From positions 62,001-126,000 of the forward strand of contig NZ_JAJAGO010000008.1 in NCBI RefSeq assembly GCF_025165795.1: a stretch of DNA of 64,000 bases, given 5' to 3'. Position numbers and translations under genes: made by a program. The notes under the pieces are model-generated. The model saw only the letters and a program-made list of their open reading frames with translations, ran no database searches and was not told the origin of the DNA. Every line of letters begins with the position of its first letter. Position 1 is the stretch's first letter. The stretch comes from Streptomyces gossypii. Its GTDB lineage: Bacteria > Actinomycetota > Actinomycetes > Streptomycetales > Streptomycetaceae. This document shows, piece after piece, positions 16,266 through 24,845 of this stretch.

Positions 16266-16781
16266 TCAGTCGGCTTCTGCGGAAGTCGCGTTCTCGTACG
16301 CCTCGAGGGTCCGCACGAAGAGCGCGCGCTCCTCGGGGGACAGCGGATCGAACGCCTCCCGCCAGGCGTCGGAGCCCCTGGCCAGCCAGTGGTTGACGGC
16401 CTTTCGGGTCTCCGGGTCCTGGGTGAGCGAGACGATGGTGCGGCGACGGTCGGAGGGATCGGCCTGCCGCTCCAGGACCCCCGCCCGGCTGAGGTCGCCG
16501 ACCATCAGGCTCACCGTCGTCGGGGCGACCTCCAGCCGGGCGGCCAGTTCGTTCACCAGTGCCGGGCCGTCGAAGACGAGATGGGCCAGGAGGGAGAGGT
16601 GCCGGGGCGCCAGGTTCATCGACCGGAGCCGCTCGGGGACGGTGGTCCGCTTCACGCGCTGCACCAGCCGTGGCATCAGCACCAACATCGCACGGACCGC
16701 GTCGTCCCTGCTCAGACCAGCCTGATCGGAGGACTCAGAGGGCTCAGAGGACTCAGGAGGCTCTGCGGGCTTTGCCGACAT
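16266..16781 (-). CDS. MarR-family transcriptional regulator
   Basis: A 171-residue winged-helix regulator. The helix-turn-helix region is LVNELAARLEVAPTTVSLMVGDLSRAGVLERQADPSDRRRTIVSLT, with the typical DRR wing. The ATG at 16781 is chosen over the GTG at 16838 because GGAGG lies upstream at 8 bases and because the palindrome at 16802-16820 would otherwise lie inside the coding sequence. That palindrome recurs in front of the nitroreductase-hemerythrin gene, so it probably represses itself and that gene. Confidence 0.88.
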   Translation of the reverse strand: MSAKPAEPPESSEPSESSDQAGLSRDDAVRAMLVLMPRLVQRVKRTTVPERLRSMNLAPRHLSLLAHLVFDGPALVNELAARLEVAPTTVSLMVGDLSRAGVLERQADPSDRRRTIVSLTQDPETRKAVNHWLARGSDAWREAFDPLSPEERALFVRTLEAYENATSAEAD

Positions 16782-16801
16782 CCGCCCAAGCCTCCTCGCC
16801 G

Positions 16802-16820
16802 CTTTGCTTTCAAAGCAAAG
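16802..16820. promoter_or_regulatory. Palindromic MarR operator, copy 1
   Basis: CTTTGCTTTCAAAGCAAAG is a perfect 9+1+9 palindrome, 21 bp upstream of the MarR start. A copy with one changed arm base and a different centre base lies at 17888-17906. AT-rich in GC-rich DNA. Confidence 0.75.
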
Positions 16821-16901
16821 TTCCCCTGCGCCGCTCACGATACCGCAGGGGCTCAGCCGCTCAGCCTGCTCGGGCGCGGCATGACCAAGGGCCGGTCAGG
16901 G

Positions 16902-17840
16902 TCACGGGGACGGCGGCGACGGCGACGGCGACTGATCGAGCGCCGGGAGGAGCACCCTCTCCTCGTAGGCGAAATGGTCTTCGAGGCCGCCCGTCACCTT
17001 CTCCAGTTCGTCGTGGACCGCCGCCGCGTCCGTCTCGCCGTTGCGCGCCTGCTCCAGCAACTCCTCGAACCCGGCCAGCGCCTCCTCCACCACCCGGTGC
17101 TCCGCCCGCAGCCGCTCGATGGCGGGGCCGAGCCATGGCCACTGCCTCTCGAAGGCGGAGAAGGCGCCGTCCTCCCGGATGTGGTGCAGCTGCAACCCGT
17201 AGCAGTAGGTCAGGCAGCGCCGCCGCAGTTCTTCGGTCAGACCGGCGGCAGGTGGACGCACGCCCTCCGGACCGTCCCCACCGGTGAGGGCCCCCTCGAT
17301 CTCGGCGCGTACCCGGGCAAGCTCCGCCCGGAGGTCCTGGTGATGGGCGATCAGCTGCTGCCCGATCGGCCGGGTGCGCTCCGACTCCGCGGAGAGGTCC
17401 AGCGGATACAGGGCCACGACGGGGATCTCCCGGTCGGTCTGCTCCTCGTAGCGGCGGAAGGGCGGGGCGAGGGAACACTGCAGCTCCCAGTAGTGGTGGC
17501 GCTCCTCCCCCTCCAGCGGTACGGCCCGGGTGGCGAAGGGTTTCACCGCGCCGTCCTCGGTGCCGATCTCCATGGTGACCTGGGGGCTGGCCAGCAGATT
17601 GTGATACCAGTCCGGGTGCTTGTCGCTGCCCGCGTTGGATCCGAAAACGAGGTGGCGCTCACCGTCCCGGAGGTGGATCACGGGATTGGTGTGCGGCTTC
17701 CGCGACTTCCTGCCCACGGTGGTCAGCAGCACCAGGGGGGCGCCCTCGAACATGCCGCCCACCGCACCGTTGTTCTCCCGGAACTCCTTGATGACCTGCT
17801 CGTTCCAGCTCAGGCCGCGGTCCGCTCGCTGCTCGCTCAT
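16902..17840 (-). CDS. F420-type nitroreductase fused to a hemerythrin-like domain
   Basis: A 312-residue two-domain protein. Residues about 10-145 match the Ddn/nitroreductase fold that uses deazaflavin F420 (LLTTVGRKSRKPHTNPV, GSNAGSDKHPDWYHNLLASPQVTMEIG). Residues about 160-305 form an HHE four-helix bundle with likely di-iron ligands in HHQDL, LHHIREDGAF, EHRVVEE and DHFAYEE. It may reduce quinones or nitro compounds while the hemerythrin part senses or binds oxygen or NO. ATG at 17840; a MarR-type palindrome lies about 48 bp upstream. Confidence 0.85.
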   Translation of the reverse strand: MSEQRADRGLSWNEQVIKEFRENNGAVGGMFEGAPLVLLTTVGRKSRKPHTNPVIHLRDGERHLVFGSNAGSDKHPDWYHNLLASPQVTMEIGTEDGAVKPFATRAVPLEGEERHHYWELQCSLAPPFRRYEEQTDREIPVVALYPLDLSAESERTRPIGQQLIAHHQDLRAELARVRAEIEGALTGGDGPEGVRPPAAGLTEELRRRCLTYCYGLQLHHIREDGAFSAFERQWPWLGPAIERLRAEHRVVEEALAGFEELLEQARNGETDAAAVHDELEKVTGGLEDHFAYEERVLLPALDQSPSPSPPSP

Positions 17841-17887
17841 GGCGATCCTCCGTCAGGGTGTCCAGGCAGGGCAGCCTGGCAGAAACT

Positions 17888-17906
17888 CTTTGCTTTGAAA
17901 GCAAAT
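17888..17906. promoter_or_regulatory. Palindromic MarR operator, copy 2
   Basis: CTTTGCTTTGAAAGCAAAT matches 17 of 19 bases of the site at 16802-16820. It lies in the promoter region of the nitroreductase-hemerythrin gene. Confidence 0.72.
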
Positions 17907-17969
17907 GTAGTTCAACCGTAGGCACGCCCTGGCGAACCCGTCAACCACGGGATTCGCCGCCTCGCAGCC

Positions 17970-19368
17970 TCAGTGGTGGAAGGCGACCCGGCCCCGGGGC
18001 CCGCCCTCGGCGGTGGTGAGCGCGGACACGCTGTGCCGCAGATCCCGCAGGAAGAGCTCCATCCGGTCGTCGCTGCAGTCGTGCCTGATCAGCACGCGGT
18101 GGATCACGGTCTCCGACCGGTCGGCCGGCAGCGGATAGGCCGGGACCTGCCAGCCGCGCTGCCGCAGCTGGTCCGAGAGCTGGTACAGATCGAACGGCGA
18201 GTCGGCCGGGCGCCGGAGGGTGTACGAGATCGCGGGCAGCGCGCCCCGCCCGTCGTAGAGGAGCTGGAAACACTCCATTGCCGCCACCTCCGCGCCGACC
18301 CGTACGGCCGTTTCCAGACACCTCTGCTGGACCTGCCGGTAGCCCTCGCGGCCCAGCCGCAGCAGCAGGAAATACTGTGCGACGACCCCGTTGCCGGGGC
18401 GGGAGAAGTTCAGCGCGAAGGTGGGCATATCGCCGCCCAGATAACTGACACGGAAGACCAGCTCCTCCGGCAGCTCCCTTTCGTGCCGCCACACCGCCCA
18501 GCCGACACCGAGCGGGGCCATTCCGTACTTGTGTCCGGACGCGTTGATCGATTTCACCCGCGGAATGCGGAAGTCCCAGACCAGACCAGGCTGGACGAAG
18601 GGAGCGACGAATCCTCCGCTCGCGGCGTCGACATGCAGCGGCACATCGATTCCCGTATCGCTTTCGATCGCGTCGAGTTCGGCGGCGAGCGCCTCCACCG
18701 GTTCGTAGTCGCAGGTGTAGGTGACGCCGAGGATGGCGACGACGCCGATCGTGTTCTCGTCCACATAGCCGCGCAGTTGATGCGGGCGGATGCCGTTCAC
18801 CCCCCCGCTCCAGGGGAATGCGGCGGAGTTCGACGTCGAAATACTGGCAGAATTTCTCCCAGCAGACCTGGACCGGGCCGCAGACGAGGTTCGGCCGTCC
18901 GGTCTCCTTCCCGGCGGCCTCGCGCCGCTGCCGCCAGCGCCACTTCAGGGCGAGCCCGCAGAGCATGGACGCCTCGCTCGACCCGGTCGTCGAACAGCCG
19001 GTCGCCGAGCTGCCGTCCGGGGCGTCCGGGGCGTCCGGGGCGTTCCACAGGTTGGCGAGGATGTGCACACAGCGGTTCTCGATCTCCGCCGTCAGCGGGT
19101 ACTCGTCCTTGTCGATCAGGTTCTTGGCGAGGTTCTCGTCCATCAGCCGGTGCACCTGGGGCTCGCTCCAGGTGGTGCAGAACGTCGCGAGGTTCTGCGA
19201 GGCGTTGCCGTCCAACTCCAGCTCGTCGCGGAGCAGCTGGTAGACGGTGAACGGATCCGCCGGACCGTCGCCGATCCGGCGCCGCGGCAGCGGGCCGGCG
19301 CTCATGGGCCGCGCGTAGACATCGGTCGGCTCGCTACCCGTGGCGGCGGAGACGGCGTGCAGTGGCAT
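17970..19368 (-). pseudogene. gadB: Glutamate decarboxylase, frameshifted
   Basis: Two frames together encode a full PLP-dependent glutamate decarboxylase (about 465 residues). The N-terminal part (19368 to about 18801) has YQLLRDELELDGNA and GSSEASMLCGLALKWRWR; the C-terminal part (from about 18800) has VDENTIGVV, HVDAASGG and the PLP lysine motif SINASGHKYG. The break falls at a run of seven C on the plus strand (18800-18806); removing one base restores one frame. The rest looks intact, so this is either a very recent mutation, slippage, or a sequencing error in a homopolymer. The enzyme normally makes GABA and consumes a proton. Confidence 0.85.
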
Positions 19369-19548
19369 GGTCCCTCGTCCCTTGGCGGTTCATTCTCACC
19401 CGTACGCCCGAACACCGGTACGTCTCCTCCAGCGAACGGCGACAGGACGCATCCGGCAAAGCATGGGCGGCCATTCAGGCGGCCCGCTCGGGGCCGGAAG
19501 ATTCCGGGACCGCCTGACGGAGGGGCACCGAGCGGCCACAATGTGTGC

Positions 19549-20565
19549 ATGGACGGACAGCCAAGGAACCCGGCGGACCACCTGACCGTGAACGTCGTCC
19601 AGCGGGACGATCCCGTCTCGCAGGTAACCGAAGCGGACGCCTGGGAGTCGGCACGCCGCTATCCGAACGTCGTCCTGCGCGGACCGGTCTTCGGCTTCGC
19701 CGCGCAGCACCCGTCGGACGGGAGCCGCTGGCGGCTGCTGAGCGAGATGCACGGCGGCTATCCCCAGGACGCCCGGGACGGGCTCAACTCCCATTTGTGG
19801 TTCCACGCGAAGGACGGCACGGACGACCCCGTCGTACGCCGCGAACTCCTGGCCGCAGTCGCCCTGCTGGAGACCGAACCGGTGAACGAGGTGACGGCCG
19901 ACTCCGTCCGCTACCGGGTGGTGCGCGGCGACGAGTTCGCCCGGATCGGCCCCGACGGCCTGGAGCCGCCCCGCCCCACCGACCCGGAGCCGTCGGACCA
20001 CTCCTGGGATCCGGGCAAGGGCTCACCCTCGCGCGTCAAGGGGTTCGTCATCGACCATGCCGAGGCCACCGGTCTGGCCGAGAGCCTGCACCGCATGTCG
20101 CTGCTCACCCTGCGCTACACCGCCGACCGCTACCCGAAGGACGTACGCGAGGACTCGGCCCGCGCGGTGCGGACCCACCCCGGCGTGGTCCTGCTCCCCA
20201 CGGGCTTCACCTACGCCGAGCAGAAGGAAGCCTCCTGGGAGCCGATGGCCTCGGTCCAGCCCACCCCGCACGACGCCCGGCGGCTGATGGCGAACGCGAT
20301 GGAGGAGTTCTGGCCGCAGGTCTACCACTTCACCGAGGAGCAGCGGAGCGACTACGCGCAGGCGGCACGGCAGTTCCGGGAAGCCGGACGGAGCAACACG
20401 CTGCGGGTGCGGGGCCGCCACTTCGAGATCGTCCGGGTGGAACGGATGCTGCGGATCGGACCGGACGGCCCGGAGCGGCCGCGTCCGTCCGACGTGGACG
20501 AGATCGAGCCGATGAAGATGCACCCGACCATGGACGAACACGGCAAGATCACCCACGGCGACTGA
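19549..20565 (+). CDS. DUF5954-type protein
   Basis: A 338-residue soluble protein that I associate with the actinomycete family DUF5954, based on the N-terminal pattern DDPVSQVTEADAWESARRYPNVVLRGPVFG. Function unknown. Two related halves are suggested by the repeated pattern R-x-RYRVVRGDEFARIGPDG (first half) and R-GRHFEIVRVERMLRIGPDG (second half), each followed by a Pro-rich PRPTDPE or RPRPSDVDE segment, so an internal duplication is likely. ATG at 19549; GGAGGGG lies rather far upstream. Orphan gene with no operon partner. Confidence 0.65.
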   Translation: MDGQPRNPADHLTVNVVQRDDPVSQVTEADAWESARRYPNVVLRGPVFGFAAQHPSDGSRWRLLSEMHGGYPQDARDGLNSHLWFHAKDGTDDPVVRRELLAAVALLETEPVNEVTADSVRYRVVRGDEFARIGPDGLEPPRPTDPEPSDHSWDPGKGSPSRVKGFVIDHAEATGLAESLHRMSLLTLRYTADRYPKDVREDSARAVRTHPGVVLLPTGFTYAEQKEASWEPMASVQPTPHDARRLMANAMEEFWPQVYHFTEEQRSDYAQAARQFREAGRSNTLRVRGRHFEIVRVERMLRIGPDGPERPRPSDVDEIEPMKMHPTMDEHGKITHGD

Positions 20566-20652
20566 CCCACGCCCCCTCCGGCGGGAGCTCCACTCACCCG
20601 AACGGCCCCGCCCGTGTGGGCCCCCGGGCCGGGCGGGCGCACGGTGTGATCT

Positions 20653-21489
20653 GTGCGGCCGACCAGGATCGCACCCCTGGCAGCGATGGCGATGCTGCTG
20701 GCGGTGCTGACGCGATGGGACGCCCCGGCAGAGGAACGACAGCCGGAGCCACGGCCGAACCAGGCCCGGAACCAGGCCCCCGCCGGACCGGCGGCTCCGC
20801 GCCCGGAGTTCGTACGCCGCGCCGACTGGGGGGCGGACGAGCAGCTCGTACGGGAGCACTCCGCCTACGCGGACGGCAGGGCGCGGGCCGTCTTCCTCCA
20901 CCACACCAACCACCCCAACGGATACGACTGCGCCGACGTGCCGGGCATGATGCGCACGCTGCAGGCCACCCACATACGGAACATGGGCTGGGACGACATG
21001 GGCTACAACTTCGTCGTCGACCGCTGCGGCACCATCTACGAGGGGCGCGGCGGCGGCGCGGACCGCCCGGTCAAGGGGGCCCACACCAAGGGGTTCAACG
21101 CCCGGAGCGTGGGCATAGCCGCGCTCGGCAACTTCGGTGCGGGCCAGCCGGTGCCCCGGGCGATGCTCCGTTCGATAGCCGCCGTGGCCGCTTGGAAGCT
21201 GCGGCCCGGCACCGACCCGCACGGCAAGGTACGGCTGGTCTCCACGAACGGCGGCAGCCGCTATCCGAAGGGTGAAGACGTGCGGCTGGAGGTGGTCTCC
21301 GGCCACCGGGACGGCTTCGAGACCAGCTGTCCCGGCGACGCCCTCTACGCGCGCCTGCCGCAGTTGCGTGACGAGGTGGCCGCGCTCCGCACGGACGCGG
21401 CGGCGGAGCAGCAGCGGACGGCGAAGGACGGGCAGCGGGCGGACGGGCGGGCCGGGGGTGGGCAGACGAGGGGCGAGCCGCCCCGCTGA
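20653..21489 (+). CDS. Secreted PGRP-type N-acetylmuramoyl-L-alanine amidase
   Basis: A 278-residue peptidoglycan-recognition-protein amidase. A short hydrophobic N-terminus (APLAAMAMLLAVLT) serves as signal or anchor. The domain begins at EFVRRADWGAD and shows zinc ligands in VFLHHTNH and SGHRDGFETSCPGD, plus WDDMGYNFVVDRCGTIYEGR. It cleaves the bond between muramic acid and L-Ala of the wall. The C-terminal 30 residues are Gly/Arg-rich. GTG start at 20653 without a strong ribosome site. Confidence 0.88.
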   Translation: MRPTRIAPLAAMAMLLAVLTRWDAPAEERQPEPRPNQARNQAPAGPAAPRPEFVRRADWGADEQLVREHSAYADGRARAVFLHHTNHPNGYDCADVPGMMRTLQATHIRNMGWDDMGYNFVVDRCGTIYEGRGGGADRPVKGAHTKGFNARSVGIAALGNFGAGQPVPRAMLRSIAAVAAWKLRPGTDPHGKVRLVSTNGGSRYPKGEDVRLEVVSGHRDGFETSCPGDALYARLPQLRDEVAALRTDAAAEQQRTAKDGQRADGRAGGGQTRGEPPR

Positions 21490-21639
21490 ACGGGCCGTCC
21501 GCCGGGGCTACGGCACACACCGGTGGGGTACACGAAAGTCCACCCTCACCCCGGTGCGTACGGCCCTCGTGGCGGCTCCGCGCGCTCCGTAACGTCATTC
21601 CCCACGGCGCATCCAGCGCACCGAGAGGGAGTGAGCGAG

Positions 21640-22503
21640 ATGTTCCGAGCGCACGACGCGCGTACGGGCGCGAGCGCCGAGGCGCTGCGACTGGTCTCCG
21701 TACGCAAGGTTTACGGAACAGCGGAGAACCAGGTGACCGCACTCGACGGAGTCTCCCTGAGCCTGCCCGCCGGGACGTTCACCGCGGTGATGGGGCCGTC
21801 CGGCTCCGGCAAGAGCACGCTGCTCCAGTGCGCCGCCGGGCTGGACGACCCCACCAGCGGCATCGTCGCGGTGGACGGCGCCGAGCTGTCGGGTGGCGGC
21901 GAGGCGGAGCTGACGAGGTTCCGCAGGCGGCGGATCGGCTTCGTCTTCCAGCAGTTCAACCTGCTCGACACGCTGACCGTGCTGGAGAACGTCACCCTGC
22001 CGCTGCGGCTGTCGGGCAAGCGGGTGCGGCGTGGCCGGGCCGAGGAGACGCTGGCGCGGGTCGGCCTGGGAGAGCGGCTGCGGCACCGTCCTTCGGAGCT
22101 GTCCGGGGGCCAGCAGCAGCGGGTCGCCATCGCACGCGCACTGGTCACCGAACCGAACGTGATCTTCGCGGACGAGCCGACCGGCGCGCTGGACACCGCC
22201 GGCGCCCGGAACGTGCTCGGTCTGCTCCAGGAGGCCGTGCAGGCATACGGCCAGACGGTGGTGATGGTGACGCACGATCCGGTGGCCGCGGCGTACGCCG
22301 GTTCGGTGCTCTTCCTGGCGGACGGGCGGCTGGCCGGCCGGATCGACGGACCGACTGCGGAGACGGTCGCCGCACGGATGGCGCATCTGGGCGACGAGGC
22401 CCAGCCGGGAGTGCACGCGGAGGAAGGAGTGCACGCGGAGGCTGGAGTGCGCGGCATACCGGCCGGTGTCGGAGAGTTCCCCGTGCGGCACAGTGTGCGG
22501 TGA
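21640..22503 (+). CDS. ABC transporter ATP-binding protein (LolD/MacB type)
   Basis: A 287-residue ATPase: Walker A GPSGSGKST, Q-loop QQFNLLD, signature LSGGQQQR, Walker B VIFADEPT and switch His in VTHD. This type pairs with FtsX/MacB-like permeases that extrude lipoproteins or antibiotics, but none is encoded on either side, so it is an orphan here. The C-terminus has a short repeat (GVHAEEGVHAEAGV). ATG at 21640 follows GGGAG; GTG at 21631 is an alternative. Confidence 0.88.
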   Translation: MFRAHDARTGASAEALRLVSVRKVYGTAENQVTALDGVSLSLPAGTFTAVMGPSGSGKSTLLQCAAGLDDPTSGIVAVDGAELSGGGEAELTRFRRRRIGFVFQQFNLLDTLTVLENVTLPLRLSGKRVRRGRAEETLARVGLGERLRHRPSELSGGQQQRVAIARALVTEPNVIFADEPTGALDTAGARNVLGLLQEAVQAYGQTVVMVTHDPVAAAYAGSVLFLADGRLAGRIDGPTAETVAARMAHLGDEAQPGVHAEEGVHAEAGVRGIPAGVGEFPVRHSVR

Positions 22504-22540
22504 CCGGAGTAGCGGCGGGCGGCGAGAGGGCGGACGGACG

Positions 22541-22903
22541 ATGCGCGTGGGCCTGGTACGGACGGTGGGCGTGGCGACGGCACTGTACGGGGCGGCGGTG
22601 ACGGCGCGGCCCGATCTGCTGGCCAGGCCCTCCGGCCTCACGGACCCGGCCGGACGAGTGGCCCCCGCGACGGGGATCTGCCTGCGGCCGCTGGCGCTGC
22701 GGGACATGGCGAGCGGACTGGCGATGGCGACCGCGCCGGAAGGCCCAGCGCTGCGGACGGCCGTGCTGGTCCGGATCGCGGCGGACTTCGGAGACGCCGC
22801 GCTACTCGGGGCGACCCTGCCGGACCGGGACAAGCGGATCAAGGCGGCGGCTGTGTCGGTCGGCTGGGGAGCGCTGTCCGTGGCGGGGCTGCTGCTCTCC
22901 TGA
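22541..22903 (+). CDS. Small membrane protein, unknown
   Basis: A 120-residue hydrophobic protein with about three to four membrane-spanning stretches, starting 37 bp behind the ATPase gene and probably co-transcribed. It is too small to be an ABC permease of FtsX type. No family recognised with confidence; some DUF4267-like pattern (LRPLALRDMASGLAM) is possible. Confidence 0.6.
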   Translation: MRVGLVRTVGVATALYGAAVTARPDLLARPSGLTDPAGRVAPATGICLRPLALRDMASGLAMATAPEGPALRTAVLVRIAADFGDAALLGATLPDRDKRIKAAAVSVGWGALSVAGLLLS

Positions 22904-23089
22904 GCCCGGAATCAGCACGCCGGGACGAACAGCCGGGAGGGAGCTGCACAGGGTGACGAGTTGCGCGCACAAAGTAGGACATTTAGCGTGATGAAGGCAT
23001 GAGGGTAACCGGCCCGCTACGGGCCGTGCCCCGCGTCCTTCCCAGGGCCCACGTCACCGGGTCCGCTCCCCCTCCACAGGAGGCAGAAA

Positions 23090-23503
23090 GTGCTTGAGTC
23101 CAAATTCACCAAGGTCGCCATGTGCGCCGCCGGTGGTGCAGTGGCTGCCATGACCGCCACCGGCGCCGCGATGGCCAACGACACCACGCCGGTGCCCGCC
23201 CCGGTCCCCGCGAAGCAGTCGATCTCCGCCGAGCAGACACCGCTGGTGGCCGACGCCAGGACCTACTGGGGCAAGGTGATCGCCCGTTCGGGCCTGAAGG
23301 TCCGCTCCGGGCCGAGCCAGAGCTACCGCCAGATCGGCTTCCTGAAGTACGGCCAGACAGTCAAGATCGAGTGCAAGGTCAACGGCCAGTGGATCAACGG
23401 CAACCCGCGCTGGTACAAGCTGAAGGACGGCAGGTGGGCCTGGGCGTCCGCCCGCTACATCGCCAACATCGGTGCGGCACCGCACTGGTGCAAGTTCCGC
23501 TGA
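23090..23503 (+). CDS. Secreted SH3-domain protein
   Basis: A 137-residue exported protein. A signal peptide (AMCAAGGAVAAMTATGAAMA) is followed by a bacterial SH3 fold, about residues 60-135 (SGLKVRSGPSQSYRQIGFLKYGQ, ARYIAN). Two Cys (about 101 and 134) could form a disulfide. GTG at 23090 has AGGAGG at 6-base spacing. Such proteins bind peptidoglycan; no catalytic domain is attached. A strong hairpin follows at 23608. Confidence 0.82.
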   Translation: MLESKFTKVAMCAAGGAVAAMTATGAAMANDTTPVPAPVPAKQSISAEQTPLVADARTYWGKVIARSGLKVRSGPSQSYRQIGFLKYGQTVKIECKVNGQWINGNPRWYKLKDGRWAWASARYIANIGAAPHWCKFR

Positions 23504-23607
23504 CCGCGGCTCTACTGACCGCGACTCTACTGACCACAGCTCCACCGACCTCCTGACGCGCGAACGGCCCCGCGGCCGTTGCCCCCGCGCCGACGCGAGC
23601 TCAAGCC

Positions 23608-23648
23608 CACCGTGCCCCCAGCCGCCCGAGCGGCCTGGGGGCACGGTG
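23608..23648. terminator. Hairpin terminator after the SH3 gene
   Basis: A perfect 14-bp outer stem (23608-23621 with 23635-23648), with a short inner CCG/CGG pairing. No T tract. Confidence 0.7.
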
Positions 23649-23783
23649 CCGTCCACCTGCCGCGATCACCAGCACCCCACCCGCCCGCCGGGCGGATCCG
23701 GCCATTCCTTACTGCCGGGTCAGGAAATGCGGCGCAGGGGATTGACGCGACTGCTGACACGCAGTCTCATAACAGTCAAGCAG

Positions 23784-23800
23784 TTGTAACCACTGGTAAC
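23784..23800. promoter_or_regulatory. Candidate TetR operator
   Basis: TGTAACCACTGGTAACA is an 8+1+8 inverted repeat with one mismatched pair, 38-54 bp upstream of the diiron oxygenase start. The TetR regulator encoded just downstream of that gene is the obvious candidate ligand. Confidence 0.5.
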
Positions 23801-23837
23801 ACCTGTTCGGTCACTCCCCAGTGAGGTGCGCTCAGCC

Positions 23838-24785
23838 ATGACGACGACGATCCGGAACTCCCCGACCGCCGAGAACGAAGTCCTGCGGGACGCGCTCGGC
23901 CTGCTCAAGGACCGCGAGCAGGTCGCCGAGCGCCTCCTGGAGTCCTCCCGCAAGCACTCCTTCGACCCGGACACCGAGCTGGACTGGGAGGCTCCGCTGG
24001 AGGACGGCAAGTGGTTCTGGCCGCCGGAGCTGGTCTCCCTCTACGACACCCCGATGTGGAAGCGGATGTCCGAGGAGCAGCGCTTCGAGCTCGCCCGGCA
24101 CGAGGCGGCCTCACTGGCGTCCCTGGGCATCTGGTTCGAGGTCATCCTCATGCAGCTGCTGGTCCGGCATATCTATGACAAGCCGCTGACCAGCGCGCAT
24201 GTGCGGTACGCTCTCACAGAGATCGCCGACGAGTGCCGCCACTCGATGATGTTCGCGCGCATGATCACCAGGGGCGGCGCACCCGCGTACCCGGTCACGC
24301 GGCTGCATCACAACCTCGGCCGGATCCTGAAGACCTTCTCCACCACCCCGGGCTCCTTCACCAGCACCCTGCTGGGCGAGGAGATACTCGACTGGATGCA
24401 GCGGCTGACCTTTCCGGACGAGCGGGTCCAGCCCCTGGTGCGCGGCGTCACCCGCATCCATGTGATCGAGGAGGCGCGGCACGTGCGGTACGCGCGGGAG
24501 GAACTGCGCCGCCAGATGGCGACCTGCCCGCGCTGGGAGGCGGAGCTGACCAGGCTCAGCTCGGGCGAGGCGGCCCGCGTCTTCTCCATCTCCTTCGTCA
24601 ACCCTCAGGTCTACGAGGCCGTGGGGCTGGACCGCCGGGAGGCCCTCGCACAGGTGAAGGAGAGCGGCCACCGCCGCGAGGTGATGCAGCAGGGAGCCAA
24701 ACGGCTCACCGACTTCCTGGACGAGATCGGCATCCTGCGCGGTCCGGGCCGCAGGCTGTGGAGGAGTTCCGGCCTGCTGGCCTGA
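23838..24785 (+). CDS. AurF-like diiron oxygenase
   Basis: A 315-residue ferritin-like diiron protein. Two iron-binding helices are visible: ADECRHSMMFARM (Glu-x2-His) and HVIEEARHVRYAREE, with further Glu in RHEAASLASLGIWFE and LLGEEILDWMQ. This fits the AurF family, whose founding member N-oxygenates p-aminobenzoate, but many members have other roles. ATG at 23838 is favoured; a GTG four codons earlier is possible. The next gene is a TetR regulator, 60 bp away, and an inverted repeat lies upstream. Confidence 0.82.
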   Translation: MTTTIRNSPTAENEVLRDALGLLKDREQVAERLLESSRKHSFDPDTELDWEAPLEDGKWFWPPELVSLYDTPMWKRMSEEQRFELARHEAASLASLGIWFEVILMQLLVRHIYDKPLTSAHVRYALTEIADECRHSMMFARMITRGGAPAYPVTRLHHNLGRILKTFSTTPGSFTSTLLGEEILDWMQRLTFPDERVQPLVRGVTRIHVIEEARHVRYAREELRRQMATCPRWEAELTRLSSGEAARVFSISFVNPQVYEAVGLDRREALAQVKESGHRREVMQQGAKRLTDFLDEIGILRGPGRRLWRSSGLLA

Positions 24786-24845
24786 CGCAGGCCGCAGGGC
24801 GTCGGGGCCCGCTCCCTGTCGCGGGGGAGGTCGTAAGCTTCCGGC

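Larger units (their letters stand above)
23504..23837. promoter_or_regulatory. Intergenic region with terminator and operator
   Basis: This 334-bp gap holds the hairpin at 23608-23648 and the inverted repeat at 23784-23800. No gene is supported in it. Confidence 0.6.

Noticed and set aside
18790..20565. A 591-residue start for the DUF5954-type protein
   Set aside because: The upstream half is antisense to gadB and has shadow composition; the recognisable protein begins at 19549.
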